A DNA stretch of 64,000 bases, taken from contig NZ_CP069396.1 in NCBI RefSeq assembly GCF_016887565.1, forward strand, positions 9,220,001-9,284,000, in the 5' to 3' direction. The stretch comes from Archangium violaceum. GTDB lineage: Bacteria; Myxococcota; Myxococcia; Myxococcales; Myxococcaceae. The notes under the pieces were generated by a model that searched no databases, had not been told where the DNA came from, and worked only from the letters and a program-made list of their open reading frames with translations. The stretch's first letter is position 1. Every line of letters begins with the position of its first letter. Made by a program: the position numbers and the translations under genes. Positions 57,640-64,000 of the stretch are shown here, in pieces.

Positions 57640-57930
57640 ACCCACCTGTCTTTCCCCGCGTCGAGGAGCCTGTCTCCAGAATGCTGGGCGCCCGTCGCGT
57701 CGAGCAGGCTGATGGCCGCGTCCTTCGCCGCCGGGGACAGGTGCATGTACCTCTGCGTGGTGAAGAGGCTCTCGTGGCCCGCCAGCCCTGGCCACGGGCT
57801 CGCCGTCGTCTCGGTAGAGCACCCAGGCCCCTCGCAGGTGACGGTTGGCCGCCAACAACGCCGCCAGCCGCTTCGTCATCGGCACCCGGCGGTCCCGTCG
57901 GTTGGCCCTCGCGCCGGGGCCAGGCTCGCA
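57640..57930 (-). pseudogene. Tyrosine recombinase (integrase) remnant
   Basis: Two pieces of a phage-type integrase catalytic domain lie in different minus-strand frames. The upstream piece reads RRVPMTKRLAALLAANRHL and then VLYRDDGEP (about 57800-57920), the usual stretch between box I and box II. The second piece reads LAGHESLFTTQRYMHLSPAA, then KDAAISLLD (about 57700-57800), i.e. the GH...TT..Y region that holds the catalytic Tyr. The segment between them, with the HxxR box (roughly 45 codons), is gone, and the frame is broken near 57795. The N-terminal half is missing. The gene must be inactive. It lies immediately after tRNA-Asp, a typical integration site. Confidence 0.75.
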
Positions 57931-58003
57931 CCTGCCGTGGGCAAGCCCAGGTGCTCCACAATCATGCTACCCAGAAGTCCTTTCCTCCCATCCTGGAGCC
58001 CCC

Positions 58004-58667
58004 ATGCTCACCGCGATGACCGTGGCGCTCGGTGTCCTGCTGTCGGCGCCGCCCGAGAAGCCCTCTGGAAAGCCTTCCACCGTCCATGCGGCGAAGCCAG
58101 CTCCCGCTCCCGTCGACGGAGTGTCTGCCATCATCGAGGCCGCGCAAGACCATCTCATCGTCGGGGTCGGCGAGCGGCACCACAGCGCGCCCACCCACGA
58201 GTTCCTGCACCGCCTCGTGCATGACCCGCGCTTCCCCACCGCGTTCCAGGACATCGTCGTGGAGTTCGGCAACTCCCGCTACCAGGGCGTCATGGATCGC
58301 TACGTGGCCGGAGAGTCCGTCCCGGCCGAGGAGCTGCGGCTCGCGTGGCGCAACACGACCCAGTTGCTCGTCTGGGATTCGCCCCTCTACGAGCAGTTCT
58401 TCACCACCGTGCGGGACGTCAGCAAGGGAGGGATTGCCTCGCGCGTGGCGTCCTGGCGGCCAGGAACCCTGGCGCGACTGGCGGGCACGTCGCTGGGCGC
58501 GGAGAGCTCGGCCCTGCTCATGTCCGGCACGATCCGAATCCTGCGCATGGTCGACGGCAAGCACGTGCCGGTGACCCTCGAACCGAAGGACTGTCCGCCA
58601 CTGGAGGAGCACGGAGATCGACGAGCTCGTGAAGGCGGCGAAGAAGGCCCAGCGCCGTTCCCGGTAG
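58004..58667 (+). pseudogene. ChaN-like secreted protein gene, probably frameshifted
   Basis: Starts at ATG 58004 with GGAG six bases upstream, encoding a short signal-like N-terminus (MLTAMTVALGVLLSAPPEK) and DHLIVGVGERHHSAPTHEFLHRLV, resembling the Tiki/ChaN-like fold. The family usually continues with a longer middle region after YEQFFTTVRDVSK; here the sequence jumps to RVASWRPGTLARLAGTSLGAESSALL, suggesting an internal loss. Near 58600-58608 the frame appears to slip: the original frame turns Arg/Pro-rich and runs to 58741, whereas the shifted frame gives STEIDELVKAAKKAQRRSR and a stop at 58665-58667. I read it as a decaying gene. The alternative is an intact 245-residue protein ending at 58741. 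Confidence 0.55.
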
Positions 58668-58886
58668 GGCCCTCCGCAGCTCGCGCACGTCCCGAGCGCC
58701 CCTCCGTGCATCCACGCACCAGCCGGTCCCTGCCTGGTTGAACAGCCCGAAGAAGCCGCCTTTGCGGAGGACGCTTTGCTTCGACCCGGGACGGTCCTCG
58801 GGTGCTGCCTCGTGAGCGACCAGGGCCTGTGTTGGGGCCTGCTCGCGCACCGTTATCGATGGACTCGGCACAAAGGCGCAACCGGC

Positions 58887-59672
58887 TCAGGCGTGCAGCA
58901 GCCGCGCGGCGATCGGGAGGTGATCGGAGGGCTCGGTCTCCGACGGCATCGGCGTCCGGTCGTCCAGCTCCGGCAGCCGGACCGGCTGCGCCTGGAGCGC
59001 GCGCGAGTGGAAGAGGAAGTCGATCGCCTTGGGTATGCCGTTCGCGTTGCAGGTCGGCTGGTGCCGCCCCTCGTAGGCATCGAGCAGCCCGGCCGCCGCG
59101 AACGCTCGGACCAGCGGCTCCCCGGGCTGCGCGTTGAAGTCGCCGCACACGACCCACAGGGCCTCCGGGTCCCGCCGGACCAGCTCCTCGAGCAGCTCGG
59201 CCGCCTCCTGCATCCCCTGGTGCTGCTCCACGGGCCTGTCCGGCCGGTCCCAACGCAGGTGCGTGCACGCCACGCGCAACCGGTCCCCTCCGGCGTCGAA
59301 GTCCACGACCAGCGCCAGGTGCCCGGAGATGCGCCCGTCCTCCAGCCGGTCCTTGAAGTAATGGGCCCGGTGGCCCAGGCAACGCTCCAGGCGGTGGAAC
59401 ACCGCGCAGCCGTCGGGCCGGCCCTGCTGTTTCAGGGCCAGCACGCCCGCGTACCCGCGCGGCTCCAGCGCCCTCTGGAGCGCGGCGAAGCTGCCGGGCT
59501 CCACCTCCTGCAGGCAGACGATGTCCGCGTCCAGCCCCGCGATCCGGCGGGCCAGCGCCTCCTGGCGCCTCTGCGGCTGGAAGACGTCCGCGGGCGTGTG
59601 CGGGAACCACTCGGGCTTGACGTAGGCGTCCGCCAGGATGTTGTACGAGGCAATTCGCAGATCCACCGCCAT
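58887..59672 (-). CDS. Endonuclease/exonuclease/phosphatase family protein
   Basis: A 261-residue EEP-superfamily metal-dependent hydrolase. Motifs in order: RIASYNILAD (residues 6-15), DIVCLQEVEPGSF (metal-binding Glu), CTHLRWD, VVCGDFNAQPGEPL (catalytic Asp and Asn), KAIDFLFHS and PSDHLPIAARL (catalytic His). The YNILAD start and length resemble CCR4-like deadenylases and related nucleases, but sphingomyelinase-type or inositol-phosphate phosphatases are also possible. There is no signal peptide, so it acts in the cytoplasm. Divergent from the APH-like gene, with 68 bp between. Confidence 0.88.
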   Translation of the reverse strand: MAVDLRIASYNILADAYVKPEWFPHTPADVFQPQRRQEALARRIAGLDADIVCLQEVEPGSFAALQRALEPRGYAGVLALKQQGRPDGCAVFHRLERCLGHRAHYFKDRLEDGRISGHLALVVDFDAGGDRLRVACTHLRWDRPDRPVEQHQGMQEAAELLEELVRRDPEALWVVCGDFNAQPGEPLVRAFAAAGLLDAYEGRHQPTCNANGIPKAIDFLFHSRALQAQPVRLPELDDRTPMPSETEPSDHLPIAARLLHA

Positions 59673-59740
59673 CGGCGGAAGTATAGCGGGCTCCTGCTGT
59701 TCTGCGCCCCCGCGGCCCCTCCCGGGGTTACGAAACTTCC

Positions 59741-60685
59741 ATGTCTGATCAACCCAAACCCCAGGTCTCCACGTTGGTCCAGCAGAAGGCCGCCAGCCTC
59801 GGCGAGGAAGGCGAGGCGTGGTTGGCGGGACTGCCCGATGTCATCGCTCACCTCGAGGAGCGGTGGTCGGTGACGGTCGGCGAGGCGCTCGGGGGCGGGA
59901 GCGCGGCCTTCGTCGCGCGGGCGCGGACGGCCGACGGTGGAGAAGCCGTCCTCAAGGTCGCACTTCCCGACCCGAACTTCCGGGCACAGGCTCAGGTGCT
60001 CGAACGTGCGCGAGGCCACGGCTACGCGCGTCTGCTCGGGGCTGACCTCGAGCACCGCGCGCTCCTGCTCGAGTCCTTGGGGCCTTCGATGGAGCAGCTC
60101 GGGATGCCGGCGGAGCGTCAGCTCGAAACCCTGGCCGCCATGCTCGAGCGGGCGTGGGAGGTACCACCCCTGGTGGAGCCGACGCAGGCGGCGGTGGAAG
60201 CGAAGGCACGCGAGTTGCACGAACTGGTGAGTCGGCTATGGGTGGAACTCGGCCGGCCCTGCTCGAACGAGGCGTTCAGCCAGGCGCTGCGATTCGCCGA
60301 GCGACGCGTTGCGGCGGCGGAGCCTGGACGAGCCGTGCTCGTCCACGGAGATCCTCACCCCGCGAACGCGCTGCAGGTGAAGACGCCAAGAGCCGGCGCG
60401 GAACTGGGCTTCGTCTTCGTCGACCCGGACGGATTCCTCGCCGATCCGGCGTACGACCTGGGCGTGGTCCTGCGCGAATGGTGCTCCGAGCTGCTCGCGG
60501 GAGACGCCTCCACGGTGGCCCGGAGGTATTGCCATCTCCTGGCCAGCCACACCGGCGTCGATGAGCAAGCCATCTGGGAGTGGGGCTTCCTCGAGCGCGT
60601 GTCGAGTGGCCTCTACGCGTTGGCCTTCGGCGCCGAGGAGCTCGGGCGTCCCTTTCTCGTGACGGCCGAGAGACTCCTCGATTGA
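59741..60685 (+). CDS. Aminoglycoside/hydroxyurea-type phosphotransferase (APH(6)-like)
   Basis: A 314-residue kinase of the aminoglycoside phosphotransferase fold, closest in layout to APH(6)/hydroxyurea phosphotransferases. The N-terminal lobe has EALGGGSAAFVARARTADG and EAVLKVALPD (ATP Lys). The catalytic loop VLVHGDPHPANAL (Brenner motif, catalytic Asp) is near residues 200-211, and the metal-binding FVFVDPDGFLADPAYDLG follows. All key residues are present. Substrate may be an aminoglycoside, but many such chromosomal genes act on unknown small molecules, so resistance should not be assumed. The gene stands alone. Confidence 0.87.
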   Translation: MSDQPKPQVSTLVQQKAASLGEEGEAWLAGLPDVIAHLEERWSVTVGEALGGGSAAFVARARTADGGEAVLKVALPDPNFRAQAQVLERARGHGYARLLGADLEHRALLLESLGPSMEQLGMPAERQLETLAAMLERAWEVPPLVEPTQAAVEAKARELHELVSRLWVELGRPCSNEAFSQALRFAERRVAAAEPGRAVLVHGDPHPANALQVKTPRAGAELGFVFVDPDGFLADPAYDLGVVLREWCSELLAGDASTVARRYCHLLASHTGVDEQAIWEWGFLERVSSGLYALAFGAEELGRPFLVTAERLLD

Positions 60686-60790
60686 CCCGTGGGCACGCGG
60701 TGCTCGGTGAGCCTTCTTCGGGATTCCTGGTGGAGTACCTTTGCCACCGCCCCTTCGCGCCAAGGGCTGCTTGCGGTAGAGAAATGGCCC

Positions 60791-61567
60791 ATGCACAAGA
60801 GCCGATGCACCAACTGCAACGCGCCCATGGCCGAAGGCACCACCTTCTGTGACCACTGCGACCTGGGCCCGGGAGGGGCCGCCCGTCCTCCGCCGCCCGC
60901 CCCCTCCGCGGTGACGAAGGCCGCCAGCAGCGGGGGCATCTTCCTCATCGGCCTCGTGCTGTTCCTCTCTCGGCAGCTCTGGCGCCTGGTCGTTTTCCTC
61001 TTCAGTCAGCTCTGGCGCCTGGTCGTGTGGCTCGTGCCACCATGGTCCCGCAGGACCAAGATCGCCCTGGGCGTCGTGGGGCTGGCGTTCGTCGGCCTCG
61101 TGGGAGTCTCGGTGGTGCTCCACGAGACGGTGTACTCCATCCGGATGGATGCGCCACGGTACAGCGCCAACCCGCTCCCGCCCGGGCAGCGTCCGATCGA
61201 GGCCATCGAGGCGGCGCAGGTGGTCCTGGACATGCGCGACACTCCCGACCGGACCCTCGAGCAACGCAAGCAGGCGTGGCGGGAGAAGTACGAGGGGCAC
61301 TGGGTGTCCTGGAAGGGCACCGTGGACAAGGTGTATCCCGGTATCGGTCGTCTCCAGTTGCTGTCCGCGGGGGACCAGCACTTCCAACTGGAGGTGGACT
61401 TCGACCCCATCCACGCGGCCCGGCTGGAGAAGCTCCAGAAGGGACAGGAGGTCCGCGTGAGCGGCATGCTGTGGGGTTACTACTTCAACCTGGACACGTT
61501 CCGGCTTGCCGAGGGCGCTCTGGTGGACGAACTCGCACCGGGACACGTCCAGGATGGTCCCCTGTAG
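60791..61567 (+). CDS. Zinc-ribbon, membrane, OB-fold protein
   Basis: A 258-residue protein of unknown function. The N-terminus MHKSRCTNCNAPMAEGTTFCDHC is a short zinc ribbon (CxxC...CxxC). After a Pro/Ala linker come hydrophobic segments at about residues 50-75 and 98-115, interrupted by a tandem repeat QLWRLVVFLF/QLWRLVVWLV. The C-terminal 110 residues look like a tRNA_anti-like OB-fold (YEGHWVSWKGTVDKVYPG, QKGQEVRVSGMLWGYYFN). ATG 60791 was chosen because it precedes the Cys motif; in-frame starts at 60689 and 60776 exist. It would sit in the inner membrane with the OB domain either side. Confidence 0.75.
   Translation: MHKSRCTNCNAPMAEGTTFCDHCDLGPGGAARPPPPAPSAVTKAASSGGIFLIGLVLFLSRQLWRLVVFLFSQLWRLVVWLVPPWSRRTKIALGVVGLAFVGLVGVSVVLHETVYSIRMDAPRYSANPLPPGQRPIEAIEAAQVVLDMRDTPDRTLEQRKQAWREKYEGHWVSWKGTVDKVYPGIGRLQLLSAGDQHFQLEVDFDPIHAARLEKLQKGQEVRVSGMLWGYYFNLDTFRLAEGALVDELAPGHVQDGPL
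60975..61033 (+). repeat. Internal 20-bp direct repeat in the zinc-ribbon protein gene
   Basis: CAGCTCTGGCGCCTGGTCGT occurs at about 60974 and again at about 61010, period 36 bp (12 codons). It encodes the repeated QLWRLVV segment of the membrane region. Confidence 0.8.
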
Positions 61568-61853
61568 AAACATCTCCAGGGAAGCAAGCAAGCCTTTGCC
61601 GCGTGAATCGCTCCGTCGGCGACCTTCCGGACCCGGGTGATGGCCCACGCGCATCCGTTGGCGCCCTGTAGACCGGACTCATAGCTTTGACGATGAGCGC
61701 GCCGGTCCACGCGCAACCCTCGTTCGCCAGCCCATGCCTGGCGCGCCGGGAGGGCAAAGGGGAGTCCTCTCCTCGGACAGTGAGTCCGCATCGCACTCGC
61801 TTCTCGAGCGGGCGACGAGCGCATGGGGCTTCTCGCGCCGCGAGAGGTGGGCG

Positions 61854-62450
61854 ATGACCCTCAAGAAGAATCTGAAGAAGCGCGTCCGGGCGCGTCAGGA
61901 GAAGACGGGCGAGTCGTACACGACCGCGCGGATGCACGTGTTGAACCAGGAGCAGGCCAGCAGACCGAAGGTGAGCCAGGAGTCACTCCGGGAGGTGACT
62001 CCGCTGGTCGACGAGGTGGGGCTGACGGGCCAGGCGTTCCTCATGCCGCGCTTCCTCGAGTCGCTCGCCCGGCCGGCCCTGAAGCGCCTGCGCGAGTTGC
62101 TCCTGGCCACCAGGGACGAGCCCGCGACGCAGCGGATGCGTGCGGTGCTCCTGAACGGCGAGCCGGACACGATGGACTTCGCATCCCTCTCTCGGGAGTG
62201 GGTACAGACGCAAGCGTTCCTGCGGAACCTGCGGCTCGGCATGCGGGGCCCCAGCCGGAGCGGGCGCCTCCTCTCGTTCGAACTGAGGGCGGATGGCATG
62301 CCCGTCACGATCGTGGTGGCGCTCATGCCGTCGCTGAAGGAGACGCCGAAGCTGCTGCTCGGCGCGGCCGAGGACTTCTTGCATGCCGTGCACACCCTGA
62401 GCAACCCGGCCGTGCTGAGCGGGTCATTCTTCTTCCCGGACGTGTGGTAG
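61854..62450 (+). CDS. Hypothetical protein with basic N-terminal motif
   Basis: A 198-residue protein I do not recognise. It begins MTLKKNLKKRVRARQEKTG followed by ESYTTARMHVL, a Lys/Arg motif seen at the N-terminus of several small bacterial proteins and possibly nucleic-acid-binding. The rest is a mixed alpha/beta domain (LRNLRLGMRGPSRSGRLLSFE, VTIVVALMPSL, SGSFFFPDVW). No signal or membrane span. The upstream 286 bp (61568-61853) contain no gene or clear signal that I can see. It converges with the SDR gene. Confidence 0.65.
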   Translation: MTLKKNLKKRVRARQEKTGESYTTARMHVLNQEQASRPKVSQESLREVTPLVDEVGLTGQAFLMPRFLESLARPALKRLRELLLATRDEPATQRMRAVLLNGEPDTMDFASLSREWVQTQAFLRNLRLGMRGPSRSGRLLSFELRADGMPVTIVVALMPSLKETPKLLLGAAEDFLHAVHTLSNPAVLSGSFFFPDVW

Positions 62451-62483
62451 GCGGCATGAACAGACTCGCTCGGAGAGGCGGCG

Positions 62484-63218
62484 TCACACCTGCGCGGTGG
62501 GACGGATGACAATCTCGTTCACATCGACATCGGCCGGCTGCTCGATCGCGAACGCAATGGCGCGGGCGATCGCATCCGGCGGCATCGCGAGCTTATCCCG
62601 GGTGGCGGCGAGCTGGGCTCTCACCTCCGGATTCGTCACGCCCTCCGCGAAGTTCGTCCGGACGATGCCAGGCGAGATGATCGTCACGCGCAGCTTGTCG
62701 CTGGCCTCCTGGCGCAACCCCTCGGAGATGGCGCGCACGGCGAACTTCGTGCCGGAATAGACAGACTGGTTCGGCACGGTGCGATGTCCCGCCGTGGAAG
62801 CGATGTTGACGAAATGCCCGAAGCCCTGCGCACGGAAGACAGGCAGTGCCGCGGCGATGCCATACAGAACGCCTTTGATGTTGATGTCGATCATCTCCTC
62901 CCAATCCCCAACGCGCAGGTCGTCGAGGGGAGAAACCGGCATGATGCCGGCATTGTTGACGAGAACGTCGAGCTTGCCATACCGCTCACATGCCAGCTTG
63001 ACGAGGCCAGCCAGATCGTCGCGCCGTTTGACGTCTGTGCGTGCATGGGCTGCCTCGCCACCCGCTCCCACGATACGGGAAGCGAGAGCCTCGAGGCGAT
63101 CCGCCCGGCGCGCCCCGAGTACGACCTTCGCACCGCGCTCGGCGAGCAGGAGCGCGGTCGCCTCACCGATTCCGCTGCTCGCGCCCGTGATGACGACGAC
63201 CTTGCCTTCGTTCCGCAC
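62484..63218 (-). CDS. Short-chain dehydrogenase/reductase
   Basis: A 244-residue classical SDR. The cofactor motif VVVITGASSGIGEATALLL is near residues 6-24, ARRADRLEAL follows (Arg after strand 2 suggests NADPH preference), NNAGIMPVSPL is near 87-97, and the catalytic set is Ser (NIASTAGH), Tyr (YSGTKFAVRAI) and Lys. ISPGIVRTNF is the usual post-catalytic motif. Substrate unknown. The start at GTG 63218 has AAGGAG six bases upstream. It is divergent from an AraC-family gene with a long inverted repeat between, so probable regulation by that protein. Confidence 0.93.
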   Translation of the reverse strand: MRNEGKVVVITGASSGIGEATALLLAERGAKVVLGARRADRLEALASRIVGAGGEAAHARTDVKRRDDLAGLVKLACERYGKLDVLVNNAGIMPVSPLDDLRVGDWEEMIDINIKGVLYGIAAALPVFRAQGFGHFVNIASTAGHRTVPNQSVYSGTKFAVRAISEGLRQEASDKLRVTIISPGIVRTNFAEGVTNPEVRAQLAATRDKLAMPPDAIARAIAFAIEQPADVDVNEIVIRPTAQV

Positions 63219-63275
63219 GGAGAAACTCCTTCTCTTGGGTTGCGGTGCGAAGGATTGAACGGCGGATGCACGGCG

Positions 63276-63322
63276 GGCTTGGGCATTGTTGGCGGACAGG
63301 TCCCGCCAAGAACGCCCAAGCC
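63276..63322. promoter_or_regulatory. 47-bp inverted repeat between SDR and AraC genes
   Basis: Two 20-base arms match at 18 positions: left GGCTTGGGCATTGTTGGCGG, right its near reverse complement CCGCCAAGAACGCCCAAGCC, with a 7-base centre. Each arm itself holds two related TTGG-containing halves. Its place in a 133-bp divergent intergenic region suggests a regulator binding site, most simply for the AraC-family protein. It could also fold as a hairpin. Confidence 0.65.
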
Positions 63323-63351
63323 ACGGTGGCGGCTCGCGGTAGAATCGAAGC

Positions 63352-64000
63352 GTGAGCCCTCCCCTTCGCGCCGTCTCCGATGGCCCGCACACCATCCGGG
63401 TCTTCCTGCCCCCCGAGTTGCCGGGCCTGCGGGTGGTGCGCTACAGGACCGACGAGCGGCTGTGGTACTCCGTGAAGGAGCGCTTCTCGGTGACGATGAC
63501 GTACTCGGGCCGCGCGGAGTGGTGGAGCCGAGGCAGGGTCTGGTCCACCACTCCCGGGACGCTCGACCTCAAGCAGATCGGACAGGTCCACCGCGATCTG
63601 CGCCGCGAGGGTCCCTCCCGCTTCCAGGTGATCTCCTTCGATGAGGCGCTCGTCACCGAGGCCCGTGAGGCGCTGGGCCATCCGGCCTCATCCCAACTCC
63701 GACGGGTACAGTTCGAGCGCGAGCAGCCCGCGGCGGCCCCCTTCGTCCGTCTCCATGCCTTGCTGGGTGAGGACAGGGCGGATCCATCCAACACACTGGT
63801 GCTCCAGACGGCGCTGACCGAGGCGCTCTCCGCGCTGGCCACGTGCTTCGGTGACACGGACGAGTCGGAGCGGCGCACTCGCTGGCCCGTCCGCCGGGCG
63901 CTCGAGGCGCTGCACGACGCCCTGGAGGAGGGCATCACGCTGGACGCCCTGGCCAGGCAGGCGGGACTGGACAAGTTCCACCTGTGCCGCGCCTTCCGGG
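63352..64000 (+). CDS. AraC-family transcriptional regulator (truncated by window edge)
   Basis: The first 216 codons of a gene starting at GTG 63352 and running off the right edge. The N-terminal domain is an AraC-binding cupin-like fold (ERFSVTMTYSGRAEWWSRGR, then TTPGTLDLKQIGQVHRDLR and FQVISFDEALV). The last part visible begins the AraC helix-turn-helix (EEGITLDALARQAGLDKFHLCRAF). It is divergent from the SDR gene and probably controls it through the inverted repeat at 63276. The effector is not predictable. Confidence 0.85.
   Translation, partial: MSPPLRAVSDGPHTIRVFLPPELPGLRVVRYRTDERLWYSVKERFSVTMTYSGRAEWWSRGRVWSTTPGTLDLKQIGQVHRDLRREGPSRFQVISFDEALVTEAREALGHPASSQLRRVQFEREQPAAAPFVRLHALLGEDRADPSNTLVLQTALTEALSALATCFGDTDESERRTRWPVRRALEALHDALEEGITLDALARQAGLDKFHLCRAFR

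Noticed and set aside
58518-58871. Minus-strand frame beside the frameshifted ChaN-like gene considered as a small gene
   Set aside because: No recognisable motif, no ribosome site, and most of it mirrors the plus-strand sequence.
59741-60685. Reading the APH-like gene as a dedicated antibiotic-resistance gene
   Set aside because: The kinase motifs are clear, but there is no mobile or resistance context and such chromosomal kinases often act on other substrates.

Overview
The window is a gene-dense, very GC-rich chromosomal segment with strong G/C bias at third codon positions, so long antisense frames are common. The gene content points to a myxobacterium, probably of the Cystobacterineae (Archangium/Cystobacter type). 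Clues are the DAG-rich lipoprotein linkers, the Trp-Val-Gly repeat lipoprotein, receiver/GGDEF and receiver-kinase/NtrC signalling proteins, a SWIM-SNF2 helicase, an RlmM-type methyltransferase, and many GTG/TTG starts. The genus is an inference. No rRNA, CRISPR array or intact insertion sequence was seen.

Layout. 0-6.9 kb: glycan assembly genes (two divergent GT4 genes, one of them a double-GT4 fusion, a methyltransferase, a YfhO-like polytopic membrane protein and an ALG5-like GT2). 7.0-10.7 kb: a 1262-residue flavo-iron-sulfur protein that looks like an NfnB/GltD-type and an NfnA/PyrK-type subunit fused in one chain. 10.8-13.6 kb: a coiled-coil lipoprotein, SixA-like phosphatase, CyaY, and a protein with dead receiver and dead GGDEF domains. 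13.6-19.9 kb: the core translation/secretion block secA, rpsB, tsf, pyrH, frr on the minus strand, with strong hairpins between genes. 20-29.4 kb: RlmM, a degenerate GGDEF protein, an M23 peptidase, a PP2C phosphatase, RecN and a SWIM-SNF2 helicase. 29.5-38.3 kb: a 2-hydroxyacid dehydrogenase with apt, the repeat lipoprotein, an overlapping TetR-AmpG-CoaD-metallohydrolase operon with a clear promoter/operator, and a 5'-nucleotidase lipoprotein. 38.3-45.6 kb: YdcF-like protein, NadK, RarA, a response-regulator/kinase pair and an intact diguanylate cyclase. 45.7-49.2 kb: a second glycolipid-type group (DPM-like GT2, YdjC/ChbG deacetylase, methyltransferase, PIG-V-like GT-C). 49.3-54.9 kb: a CocE-family hydrolase and the fadI-fadJ beta-oxidation operon. 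55-58.9 kb: the most accessory-looking stretch: a two-gene nuclease/DxD cassette, hemE, a complete tRNA-Val/tRNA-Asp operon, a decayed tyrosine integrase directly after tRNA-Asp, and a frameshifted gene. 58.9-64 kb: an EEP phosphatase, an aminoglycoside-kinase relative, a zinc-ribbon/OB membrane protein, an unknown protein, and a divergent SDR/AraC pair around a 47-bp inverted repeat.

Themes. Polyprenyl-phosphate-sugar synthase-like GT2 enzymes occur twice next to GT-C-like membrane proteins, suggesting two separate lipid-linked sugar routes. A palindromic repeat family (core CCCTCTCCC/GGGAGAGGG) occurs six times, always between genes and mostly where genes converge. The region around tRNA-Asp bears the marks of an old integration event.
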